A program made the translations under genes and the position numbers. The notes below the pieces were generated by a model. The model saw only the letters and a program-made list of their open reading frames with translations. It had not been told where the DNA came from and made no database searches. A DNA stretch of 64,000 bases. It comes from Alligator mississippiensis (taxonomy: Eukaryota > Chordata > Crocodylia > Alligatoridae). Of this stretch, positions 1-10,752 are shown in pieces; within the stretch, counting starts at the first letter, position 1; each line of letters begins with the position of its first letter. The DNA is taken from contig NC_081828.1 of assembly GCF_030867095.1 (NCBI RefSeq), forward strand, positions 5,657,501 through 5,721,500, in the 5' to 3' direction.

Positions 1-648
1 CTTCTTTACAAGAAGAAAATAGTATCAATTAGCAAGAGATTCACTACTTGAAATCTGTGTTTTTAGACTTTTTCCCCCTTCAGCTTGATACTTAAGCAGT
101 TTAAGAGAGAGCCTAACTGAACAACTTTTAAAATAATATTTTCCTTGTGAATAATATATACTATCATAATGCATAGAGAACTCTTGAGTCAGGGGCTAAG
201 GCTTTCTTGCATTAGCAGTGGGCAAACAGAACAAAGACAGAATTATTTTTGGTAACATTTAAAAAAAAATAACTGATGAATACGTGTGCGCACATTTTTG
301 GAAACTTAATTTTACTGCATGAATGCAAATGTTCTGAATGTGTGACTTCTCACCCTTTTTTATGATGAGAGGGAAGGGATGTCGAGAAGAAATGTTACTT
401 GTTGCTAATAGACACATGCATGCACTGCTTTTCATTAATGAAAAAAGATTTGCCAACTGTAGAAATCACCATTCTCTCTCTTCCTTTTTTTTGCAATGAC
501 AACTTATTCTCCCTGCCTAATGCCAAGTCCTTTCATAAGTCAGAATTCTCATCGTCCCATTTGATTGTTTGGAGAATTCATGCCAAGTAAGATGAACCAT
601 GGTACCATTTGTTCAATGATTTTCTCTCGGTAGTAAAGAAAGAATGGT
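1..648. other. Unique AT-rich intergenic DNA
   Basis: I see no gene, RNA or recognisable repeat here. The short open frames on both strands are AT-rich and lack any family motif. Confidence 0.5.
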
Positions 649-775
649 CTAGGGGGCAAGGCACTACTGTAGGAGTCATGAGATGGGCATTCAGTTCCTC
701 AGTCTGCAACCGACTGCCTGGTTGACCTTGGGCATGATGCTTCATTGCACCGTCTCCATTCTTCCTTCTTCAAGC
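649..775 (+). repeat. MIR-type SINE fragment
   Basis: The stretch keeps the order of a MIR element: a GGCACTACTG...GGAGTCATGAGA segment, then TTGACCTTGGGCATGATGCT, which matches the MIR core (GTGTGACCTTGGGCAAGT...). It is heavily diverged and non-autonomous. MIR-type CORE-SINEs are old and widespread in amniotes. Confidence 0.6.
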
Positions 776-3700
776 AGGGCTAATAGAAGAGCTCAGCTGA
801 GGGGTGCAGAGGGATGACCAGGGCACCAGCCTTGGGTACCAATTTAGTGGGGGCTGCAATAGTAGTAGCCACCGCCTCTTGTCTCCAGGTCACTGCCCTT
901 GCCAAGGGCCCAGAGCTGCCTGTTTATGCCTCTGGGCTAATATGTGCTAATCCCACATGGTTGTGAAAAGGAATACATTTAATGAGTGTTTATATGCAGG
1001 TGTGAAGAGTGCATCAGTATCTAGATGGGATTAGACAGAGGCAGCTGTTTTGGGATCTAATCCTAGCTCTGCCAAACCACTCTCCTCCTTTTTTTTTCCT
1101 TTTTCTGTATATTTGTCCCTAAATATTACTACTTCCTTCCTGAAGTTTAGAGGGCCATCTCAAGTCAGCTAGCCTCCTTCTCGAGCGATAGATGGAAAGC
1201 ACCATTGCAGTTCATGGTATGTCTGAACTGAGTAGTAGTACTGATGTACATCATAGTGCTGATGAAATGAGTATGATTATAACTCATTGCAAACCAGTGT
1301 TTGCTTTCCTCATTAAACTGCTTTGGCAAATTTCTGAGATGTTTTTGCAGCAGAAATCTGTTGGCACTGAGTTCTTGTGCAAATGCCTGATCTGATCAAT
1401 CGGATGATCAGTGATACCGTTTGGTATCCGCTCTGTGAGTATTGCTTTGGACTTATCTTTATTGCTTTCCCATGCCCTCGCAGAGATGCCCTGTGGATGA
1501 TTGCAATACATTTTCTCCCTCTTGTTAGGGCATGGACAATAAAGAAAATGAAACATTACTTTTTTTCCCCCTCGCACCTCAAGTAGTAGGTCTACAGGGG
1601 GCAATAAGAAATCCATGAGCACTCAAATGGCGTTTTGCCAAACAAACCAAGCCTTCAAATCCCCGTGATAAAAAAGAAATAAATACATGGGGACTGCGGC
1701 GTTTTAAGGAGTCTTTGAAACGTGGTCTTGAAAGGAGGAGGAGGAAGAAGAAATACGAACCGCTCTACAAGCTGCTATAGTCTATAACAGTGAGGACCAA
1801 TGTTTTTGGCAGGCATGCTACAAATTGAATCAAGCGGCAGCATCGTTTAAGGGATAAATTACCCCTTGAGACCATTGGCCAAATCTTCAACTGGTGTGTA
1901 TGTTAGCATGGTCCTACCGGTTTACAGCAGCATCCGGCTCGATGGTTGTAAATGTGGTATGTTCCTGCTCATGTCCTATCCTATAGGAGTTCAAGCCAAC
2001 ATGGGGCACAGCGGCAGAAGCCCCTTTCCTTTAACATTCGGATCAAATTGATGTATTTTAGCTACTCCCCAACTGGTTACTGTGACTACGGCTGGTCTTC
2101 CCAGAGGGCATGCCTTTCATTTCTCTTGGGGTTCATCATCTCTTTGTCCTTTTGCTGTTGTCAGAAAGCAAATTCATGGTTCTCCTTGTTATGCTGAGCC
2201 CTTCATCCGGTGGCTTCCTTTTGGATGTTATCTTGATTTGCCTGTCACGCTCACTCATTCATTTTCTCTGGCTGCTAGCATGGCATGTTGGCATGTGTTC
2301 AGGGGATGATACCAGTAGGGGACTTAATTCCTCGAAAACGATGGGTATTCTTCCCTTGACCCAGGGGATGGACCACGTCCTCCTAGAGTCCTGTTTGCTG
2401 TTTGTCTGATTATTTTGTTGTTGTGGTATCGCTGTAGTTCAAAGGGCTGTTGTTCCCTATGTCAAGAGCTGAAGCGGGTTTGAATACCTTTCTAGACTTG
2501 CGTCTCCCGGAACACTTCACGTGAGGCCAGAGCTATTGAACATCTGCTGAGCTTGATTAGCATATTGTTGGCAAGTATTGCTGTGTCCTCACCCTCACCA
2601 GGCCTTTTTTCGTCTATGCATGTGGAAGTCTTCAGACACCGTCTCTAGCAGGATGCTAGCCACGTCATCTTCAATCAGTGCGATTCAGATTAAATTATAG
2701 TTGTAAGTGCTTGGCAAACTTTGCTGACAAGCTTGGCCTTTAAAGTGTTGTGAAGAGACTAAGATGGGTCCAGGAAAGGAATAAGGAAGAATGCTTGGTT
2801 GCTATCACTTGGGTTTCCCATCTATGTATGCTGCCTCCAGTATTGCCACTCACATATTGAGATGGTTTAAGGACAAGCAGCAAGGGGACCCTGCTAAGCT
2901 AAGCTAATACAAGTCATCCATGCCTTACGGCCCGTGCCTTAGACAGGCGTCATCCATAAGTCTAATTCTAGCTCTTCTCCAATCCTGATATCCTATCGTA
3001 GATCTTCATGTGAAGATACCTCATCCAAATTGAGCACCCAGACTGCTTTCTGTCCCATAAATTGTTCATTCTCAGCAATGGCTATTTGGCTTTGGCCATT
3101 CCAAGCTGTCACCATCCTCCATTATAAACACACAGCATGGACTGATTTTCTAAATATGTCCAAGCCAGACAAGCTTCACATGCCGACAAGAGCTGGATCT
3201 TGGCTTGCCTTAATGGTTTTTGTTTTCATGTGTTTTTTCTATTCAATATAAATCAAGCCTAATGTAAATCAACTCAGCGTTGTTCCCAACGCCACCCGTT
3301 AGAAGACTGAAGTTTTGACCAGATTGTTGGGTGAATTTATTGCTTTGTTTGCAATGTGATTATTTACAGTTGCATATAGTTAAAGGAATAATGCTAATAT
3401 AAAGCATGCCTTTTTCTTTAATTTTTGGGTACCTTAGGTTTATTTTGAATCCAGAAAAAAGCTGAAAGACCATATTTTATCCTGGCCTACAGGAGGTCTG
3501 TGAACTGGAAATAATCGTAGCAGGGGGAGCAGTTGCTATCAGTCCAGTCTTCGTGCCAGGTAGGCTTGGGGGGGAATTGACTTCTTGTTAGCAGTTCTGC
3601 TGTGATGATGCCTATTTAGTTGCTCTAATAAAAGAGTTCAGATTTACCCGAAGAGCCTTGTCTGTCATTTATGGACCACATTTCCATTTTGTCAACCACA

Positions 3701-5159
3701 GAGCAAAAAGGGTATCCCTGCCCTAGGAGTTTTTGCCTTGATTCAGACTGACCAAAGCCCCGTGGACCCATGTGAAGTGAGATGCCAAGAGCCTCCCTCC
3801 TGTCTCCCACAGCTAGTTAAATTTATTTTTCATTTAAAGTGATTTTTGATGAAAAATAACCTTTTGTAGAAAAAAAAAATTGGGGGGGAGGAGAGGGGAT
3901 GTTTTCCAGTATGTTTTTGTACGACAATTTTTTTCTGGCAAAGAATAACTTTTATTTCTTTCTGTTTTACCAAGCTTAGTTATTAAATACTGAATATTTT
4001 TACCACAATTCCTTTTTTTTCTGGGGGGAAAATAGATAGGAAACTTCACCGCAACATTTATTTTTCTTTTCAAAATTTCCCAGGCAAAGTGAATGGTGTG
4101 CTGATCATGCAACTCCTACTTCAAACTCCAAAATCCTCCTGCCTTTTGCATGCAGTTGGAAGAAATCTTTGCTCACTTTTTTTTCTGTCAAGTGAACCTG
4201 TGGAAACCAGGCTGGACGCTGACCCTTAGATCCATCTGCGTTCTTTTGTCTGACAATTATTTATGTTCTTTACATGAAGCAAGTGTGTGCAGTGCCCTAG
4301 ATGTTAGATCCATCCTCTGGCAAGCTTGTATTTGCTTACTAGGGAAGCGCTCGGTAATATGCAATGTCCTGCAACAAGACTGTGGTCATCGTGTTGGGGA
4401 ATGGGTCCTACGTGTGCTTTTGGGTACCAGGGGTTGACAGTCAACAGAGGATGGGTCTGGGGTGGAGTGAAAGATGAGATGAGCAGCCTATTATGTGCCA
4501 ATGCCTGAGATGGATTTAATACTGGATAGATTCTCCAAAATGAATGCTACGGAAACAGAAATCGGTTTCCAACGGTGTTTTTGTTGATTTGGCTATCTGG
4601 TTCTCATGCACTAAGGGCTTAGAGAGGGAACAACTATACCACTTTAAAGTGTGGGTGTGGGGTCAGTCAGCTTTATCCTGAATAAGCTCTCCCAATGTAA
4701 TGTTTTACAATGGGACAGAAGCAGAAGGACAAGTTTGTTGCCGCAGATTCAGCCGAACCCTCTCTTGAAATAGCAGAATTATTTGACAATGCCCTTGGGT
4801 TAGTTTGCTGCCTTGCCTCCTACACATAGACTAATCCCAGTCACCTTCTCCCCTAAATTTCCACCAATGTTAAAGGCGGGGAAAAAAAGCAAACCTGTTT
4901 CTGAACCTGTTACAATTTGAGAGAGAGAGAGGAGACACTTTCATAAAATGAAGTACATATGGGGATCAGGGGCTCTTTAAATCTTGTAGCTGATGGGCTG
5001 CCTGTTTGCATTGCATTTCTTCCACGGTGTGTTTGAAAGAGAAAGAAAGAATAGTATAAATTGAGGCCCATTATTTTCTTTGAAGCTATTAACACTACCC
5101 ACAAGCAACAGGAAACAGACTTCAACTTTAATTAGTACCAACACATTGAAAATTCACTC
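776..5159. other. Intergenic DNA, no gene seen
   Basis: This stretch is mostly unique sequence. A small MIR-like scrap (ATCCTAGCTCTGCCA) lies near 1,057-1,072. The longest open frames (99 codons near 2,110, 95 near 4,150, 92 on the minus strand near 3,834) show no domain, coiled coil or convincing splice context and look like chance. Confidence 0.5.
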
Positions 5160-5710
5160 TATATTTGCCTTCAAGTGCAGCAAGGCAGCTTCAAAGCTAA
5201 AAGCTTCTTCACTTTCTAAGTAATAATGAGGTATTAATGAGGCAATTAGGGGCTTGTAAACATGGTGTCAAAGAGATATGAACTAATCACCAGCAACAGG
5301 AAAAAGACAGATCCCTTCGACTTCAATGCTCGGCTCTCTCCGCAGGCCCCAGGGGCATTCTCTGCTTGTAAACTAATCCGCAAAAATGTTCTAGATTTAA
5401 TTCAAAACACAATCCTCCTTTTTAATTCCGTGACTGTCTTCGGGCTTATTTTCTGAATGGATGCTCTGTGTGACTGCTGCTCAATATGCACTTTTGTGAT
5501 TGCAATAAAACGCGGCTTGCAAATCTATCGCCCTCGACTCTGCATGCATATCTCTGTTTGGCCATTTTTTTTTTAACAAAATATTCCTCCGTGTTTTGTT
5601 TAGATATCGTTCCGTTCGTTTCCTTTCAGACCATTAAAAAGGCATGCAATTTAATTAAAACCGTCGCAAACCGCCTTTTATTTTAATTTTTTTTTCCTTC
5701 CCCTCCCTTT
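5160..5710. promoter_or_regulatory. Candidate conserved non-coding element
   Basis: This is an AT-rich, non-repetitive block that keeps an unusual number of CpG dinucleotides for its composition, for example ATCGTTCCGTTCGTTTCC and AAACCGTCGCAAACCGCC between 5,606 and 5,680. It contains several homeodomain-type cores (TTAATTAA at 5,652, AATTAG and ATTAAT near 5,233-5,250). CpG retention outside a CpG island suggests purifying selection or lack of methylation, and this texture is common in developmental enhancers. No splice-bounded frame is evident. Conservation cannot be shown from one genome, so this is a suggestion only. Confidence 0.35.
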
Positions 5711-7082
5711 TCATTTCAAGTGAAATGTGGCGCCGCGACGAGCAGGAGACTGAATGTGCCAGTTGGGTTTGGGATTATTGGAGGCTGGCGATTTTTATAT
5801 AAGCATTTTGCTCTGGGGAGGTATTTAGGGAGTCGATTGGCGTGAGTGATGGACGGGGTAATTGGAGGACGTGGGAGTCCTGCTCGTGTTGCATCTAGCC
5901 TGCTGTGCAACATTTGGGCAAGCCATGTCCATGCCTCTGTGTTACTTCCAAGGCAAAACGGCTCAGGCCTGATCATAAGCCTTTCTTGTCGTACCCACCG
6001 AACCTTTTGCATCCTGCTTAGTATGCTAGCTTGAAAGCTAAAACAACCATGAATCAAGTTCCCACCCCTACCCCAAGCCATCACTGGCTTAAATCTCACG
6101 AGATATATTAAAATATTGCCTTTTCCTCTAGACCAATACGGCTACAATTTGTATACCTGATATTTTAATATAGCTTTTGAACCTTCAGGGCACACCAGCT
6201 CACTTTGATGCCATAAGGATTAGAAATCTACTTTCCTTTTATTTTTTTATTTTTGTTTTAATAAGCAGAGCTGAGATTCTCCTGCATTTATATGACTCAA
6301 AGAGCTGGGATTTAAGGAGTTAAAAAAAACCCCAAAAACTCATCCTGAGACTCGTTATAAAATCACACAAATTAGCATTGCTGCACGTGGTATCCTAATT
6401 TCAAGCCCAGGACTTCTCAGCAGCTCAGTCCATATCCCCTCCTGGTCCACGGTCCAAAATCCTTTCAGATTTTGGGATGATTCTTGGAAAGGTGTGACTG
6501 CCAGAGATTAAGATAAAACCTTCTTTTCTTTTGTGATGTGATTCAGATTACATCTTCAGAGCCAAGGAGCTCACACACACTCACCCTTTGGGAATTCATA
6601 AACTCCACATATTGTGCTTGACAGTGCTCTTCCGCTGGTCATAAATTGGGACTAACTTAGCCTAAAGATGACATGCGGGTAAAGCGTGCATAAATAAGAG
6701 CAGCTTTGAGATTTCTGTGGGCCAATGAAAAGTCAGCATGGGTTCAATAGCACTAATTTACTAGTCACTAGCAAGTCATTATTACTGTGTGACTCGATAC
6801 CTCAGATAGGCATGTGGATATTTTATATACGCACCTGATATTTAAAAATGGCTTCCAAACATTTTGGCACAGTTTCTTGTGCTTGCAACGCAGGAAGTGA
6901 GAGCGCCTATATAGATATTATTGCTTCCACGATGAATCATGCCTGCAAAATTGGAAGCCAATCAAGGCTCCTGCAGAAACTGAGCCCATTATTTTGCACT
7001 TTTATAGAAGCATTCATTAATTTTGAATTACAACGCATTAGGTCTCTCACAGGATCTAATTGTTTGCTGCTATACATACCAC
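5711..7082. other. Intergenic DNA, no gene seen
   Basis: This is unique AT-rich sequence. The 127-codon minus-strand frame near 5,716-6,099 has no recognisable domain. I see no repeat family here. Confidence 0.45.
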
Positions 7083-7456
7083 AAGAGAAAATCATGAGAG
7101 CTTAAAGCCAGAGGACCATTATGATCATTCAATCTGACATCCTTACATAGCACGAGCCAGAGAATTTCACCCGGTGACTGCATCTAGCCCAGTAATTTTA
7201 CATTTGACCTACACACCCTTTTACAAAGACATCCAGGGTTTGATTTAAAGTCTCCAAGTGACAAAAAAAAAAAAATAACCACATCCTTTGGTAATAAGTT
7301 CCAAAAATTGATTCCCCTCGGCACTAAGATTTTGCATCCTATTGCCAGTTCAAATGTTGCTGATTCTCTCTCCCAACCACTAGATCTTGTTATGACATCA
7401 TTGGCTAAGTTAATGAGCCCTCGAGGGTCATCTATTATCTCCTTGTGTAGGTGATG
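7083..7456 (-). mobile_element. Old CR1/L3-type LINE fragment
   Basis: Read on the minus strand this resembles the untranslated and late ORF2 region of an old CR1-clade LINE. On the plus strand it gives the usual reversed landmarks: GACCATTATGATCATTCAATCTGAC, a 'fall back to TTTACAAAGACATCCAG' segment, and GGTAATAAGTTCCAAAAATTG. It is highly diverged with no open frame, so it is an ancient fixed copy. The exact subfamily cannot be set without a library search. Confidence 0.55.
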
Positions 7457-8356
7457 ATAGGCTATGGGTCAGATCTTGTTCCACCTCTAAGGCACCTGAG
7501 TGCGATCCTCTTCCACCCCATTTGAGCCCCTGAAAAAATGCTAATGTACCTATTTTTGGAACATATCATCATCTTGCCTTGGAAACTCTCAGAAAAAGCA
7601 GCAAGCAGGAGATCCCTTCCACCTTTTGCATTAGCTGGTTTTCAGGGCTCAAGCAGGGTGGAATAGGATCAGGTTTAGATACCTAAATCCAGTTTGGTCT
7701 CTAATAGGCAGATGACCCTGAACTCTCACAATCCACCTACCCACATCCTAGCCTGGGGCTTGATCTCGGGACAAAACAAGGATGTCCTGGAGCAGACTTC
7801 TTAATTTCCAGGGAGAGTCAACCTGGCCAGTCCTGTTCACTTGCAGGAGGTCTTGGAGATGAACATCAGAGGCAGGATGGGTCCGTTCCCCCCACCCAGT
7901 TGCTTATGCATGCCTCTCCCATGTGTTTCAGCCGAGCAGGAAAGGGTACTCCTGACTTGACCATACCAAGCAGAGAGGCATCAGCTCTTAGAAAATATTT
8001 CCTAGTGCAAGCCAGTCACTGCTGTGGCTCACCTGCAAGTCTTCCTTGCCGAGGGATCAGATTTCTGCTGGAGCAAGGCTATCCAGCTGCTTTTCTAACT
8101 TTTCCCCTCATGAGGTCATGCCGCGGAAGTAGCATCCTCCACGCTTGTGATGAATTGCTCGCTTCAGCCATCTCTGGAGTGGTGTAAATTTGGACAGAAG
8201 GGTCACTGGAATGATATAAGCTGTACGTGGTTGCAAAAGCCATTCACAGAGCAGGTCTTAATCCTGCTGGGGGAATGCAGATCTCGGACCGCAAGGGAGA
8301 GGAATTCTGCCATGGTGAAGACCTGTACCAGGTACTCCATACCTGGCAGGTATCCA
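7457..8356. other. Intergenic DNA, no gene seen
   Basis: I recognise no gene or repeat in this stretch. Two 92-95 codon frames near 7,900-8,425 are unsupported, and the second runs into a SINE. Confidence 0.4.
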
Positions 8357-8535
8357 GGTTGTAGCCATCTTGGTCTAGAGACAAAAGGAATCAGAACTTG
8401 TGGTAGAAGTGATATCTTTTATTAAACCAATTAGATTTTTGCAAAATTTCTTCAATTTTTTTGTTCTTTTAAAAAAAATATATTTAATTTTTTTTTTGCA
8501 AAAATCTAGTTGGTCTAATCAAAAGAGATCACCCC
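8357..8535. repeat. Fold-back copy of a sauropsid SINE
   Basis: The unit opens with a SINE head, GGTTGTAGCCATCTTGGTCT, whose TAGCCATCTTGG resembles a pol III A box. It then reads GATATCTTTTATTAAACCAA and TAGATTTTTGCAAAA. After a T/A-rich spacer the same segments return in reverse complement (TTTTGCAAAAATCTAG, TTGGTCTAATCAAAAGAGATC). The copy is therefore a diverged inverted repeat rather than a simple linear SINE. Confidence 0.6.
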
Positions 8536-8620
8536 AAATTCTGGTCCCATACCTGGTAGTGCTTTCTTACACCTATACTTGGTTACTCTTTGGGAAAGGA
8601 CTGTACCCTATGTAATCACA

Positions 8621-8883
8621 GGCAGATGAGGTTCTTTGGGTAAATCTAATATATATTTTTAGACCAACTCAAATAGTTGGAGAAATTCCTCTTGGCAAAG
8701 AACAATTTGTCCCACTATTTGAGTTTGGGTAAATCTGATATCTTTTATTAGACAAATAGTGGGACAAATTCTTGTTTGCAAAGAAGATTTTTTTCCAACT
8801 GTTTGAGTTGGTCTAATAAAAGATATCGGATTTACCCAAAGAACCTTGTCTGCCCACGTCCTTAGACCAACATGGCTACAACC
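8621..8883. repeat. Scrambled multi-inversion SINE copy
   Basis: Segments of the same SINE alternate in direction. A forward start (GGTTCTTTGGGTAAATCT) is followed by a tail, then a reversed tail with ACAAATTGTTC-like pieces, another forward GGGTAAATCTGATATC block, and finally a reversed tail, middle and head (GGATTTACCCAAAGAACC ... CATGGCTACAACC). The outermost arms pair with each other. The alternation fits template switching, or repeated inversion, within a hairpin-prone SINE. Confidence 0.6.
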
Positions 8884-8964
8884 TATACTTAGGTCATCAG
8901 TGGGAGATGTGGAGCTGCCTTTTGATTTATAGCCTGGTGGGATGAAATGGCTAAAACTAGACCA

Positions 8965-9040
8965 CAGATTCATAGATTCATAGATGTTAGGGTCCCAAGG
9001 GGCCTCAATAGATCATCGAGTCCGACCCCCTGCATAAGCA
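8965..9040 (-). mobile_element. CR1 3' end fragment
   Basis: The minus strand gives the diagnostic CR1 terminus: GGTCGGACTCGATGATCTATTGAGG, CCCTAACATCTATGAATC and the ATCTATGAATCT tail. It is only the last tens of bases, a severe 5' truncation typical of CR1 insertion. Confidence 0.85.
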
Positions 9041-9522
9041 GTTCCCTTTTCAGTCCATTGCTTCAAATAAAGGACAGGGCAGGTCCGGTTTTCCAGCGGT
9101 GTCTGAGTAAGCCAAAGCTGCCTTCTCCGGTGGCTGTTTCCCTGGGGTTGTTAAATGCTGGTTGGAGGGCAAGTTTGTTCTGTTCATCCACTCCTAGTGA
9201 TAATCTTTCATAGCTCGACATGCTTTCTACCCTGGCTGGTAGGCCCAGCACCCCTGCTGTTCTGCCGTGCTACCTCTGCTCGTGTATAATAACATCAGAT
9301 TGCCAGACCATTAACACCTTCTGGGAACACCGCACATTGGAGTTACAACTCGCTCAGCCCTGGCGTCCCTTGCCAAATCGTGTCAAGGTGTGAAGTACGA
9401 GCTCAGCTTGTGTTGCTCAAAGCACGCCCAGCGCTTCACTTTTCTTTTTCTCCTGTACTCTGTATGCCTTTCAGTGATTATGTCCCCTTGAGGTTTTTTT
9501 TATTCCTCTTCTGGAATCAAAA
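9041..9522. other. Intergenic DNA, no gene seen
   Basis: No family motif is seen. The opposed short frames near 9,063-9,251 are shadows of one another. Confidence 0.4.
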
Positions 9523-9640
9523 CTCGTGGAAGAGGTGGTACCTTTTATTAGACCAACTAGATATTTGCAAACAAATTCTTGTATTTATTGGCAAGCTTTT
9601 TGGGCACACGCACCCTTCATCGGGCGTAGGAGTGAGCAGG
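9523..9640 (+). repeat. Sauropsid SINE copy lacking its head
   Basis: The copy contains the middle and tail of the family: GGTACCTTTTATTAGACCAACT, a TTTGCAAACAAATTCTTG stretch, GGCAAGCTTTTTGGGCAC and CCCTTCATCGGG. The tRNA-like head is missing. It is linear, unlike the fold-back copies about 1 kb upstream. Confidence 0.65.
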
Positions 9641-10389
9641 GGTTGTAAAAGCAGTTCCTTTATTTAGTAAAGAAGATTGGGGTTGGGGGGTCTTCTTCCC
9701 TCCTTCATGTGGTTTTAGGGAGGTGAAGAATGAAAGGAGGAGACAGGTGACTCAGCGGGTGGTTAACACGGAGTCATTTCCTGTAGGTCAGAAGTTACGG
9801 AGGTCACTTGTGCCTGAAAATCATCGCCGACTGAGCCAGGCAATGAAATGATTCGGGGACCAGGGCAAATTTAAAGGAATGTCTGTGCAAATTGCAAAAC
9901 TCCTACCAGCACCTCTGGTCCATGGCTCCCAGAAGAGCAACTCAGAGCCCAAGGACTTGTAGGGACGGTGGTATTGAAGCTGGCTTGCCCGCACCCCCGA
10001 AGCTGAATTAAATCCAGTGCGGGAATGTGGAGGAAAAGGGAACGACTTTTTTCCCTTCTTGCTACTCAAAGTCTGTCTTTGGAAAACAGGAAGCCTATAG
10101 CAGTGGATCCTGTCTAACTGGGACAATTTAGAAACAGGAAAGACCTGTCATTCTTTTCTTTGAGCCATTATCCTTGTGGAAGAAGGATGGCCTAAGAGCT
10201 TTGCCGTTGACTTCTTCACCCACCATAAGAACCCAGAAGTTGAGTCTCACCGGGACGTCTTAAGCATAAACACATGGATGATTGTGAGAGACTGATACAT
10301 AAGAACAGGATACCATGGTAAGGAGGACCAGGCACGTATCTAAGATCGATGAAGTGAGCCATCTGGAAAGAGCAGGTTCTGCTGCTTCA
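9641..10389. other. Intergenic DNA, no gene seen
   Basis: This is unique sequence. A 101-codon minus-strand frame near 9,821-10,126 has no recognisable domain. Confidence 0.4.
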
Positions 10390-10680
10390 GTACCTGGGTG
10401 CAGTAGCGGCCTTAGGGGAGGGTGAACCGGGCGACTGCCTGGAGCCCCACATTTTAGGGGAAACCCAACATTTTGCAGCAATTATTTTTTAGGGTGAAGT
10501 TCATAGAAACTTTGTTCTTTCTTCAACTTATGAATAAGTTTCATGGATAGGGCAAAGTGAAATTTGAAATAAAAAATGTCCGACTTGCTTATAGGTCATC
10601 AAAATTGACTTGTTTATAGGTCATGAAACTATGAAAATTAAGCCTCTAAGGGGCCCCAAATGACTCTCTTGCCCAGGGCT
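10390..10680. repeat. Unclassified interspersed repeat candidate
   Basis: The edges look like degraded inverted termini: AGGGTGAACCGGGCGACTGC at the left and a GGGCCCC...TTGCCCAGGGC segment at the right. A short internal duplication repeats CTTGYTTATAGGTCATSAAA. I cannot assign a family; a DNA transposon remnant is the first guess. Confidence 0.3.
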
Positions 10681-10687
10681 TCAATAA

Positions 10688-10752
10688 TCCTTGGGGGTTG
10701 GACTCGATGACCTACTGAGGTCCCTTCTGACCCTAACACCTATGAATCTGTG
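10688..10752 (+). mobile_element. CR1 3' end fragment
   Basis: GGGGGTTGGACTCGATGACC, TGAGGTCCCTTCTGACCC and CTAACACCTATGAATCTGTG form the CR1 3' untranslated end and tail. Only the terminus is present. Confidence 0.85.

Noticed and set aside
8357..8380. Possible tRNA gene from the A-box-like TAGCCATCTTGG
   Set aside because: It is the head of a SINE repeated elsewhere in the window; no cloverleaf or B box completes it.
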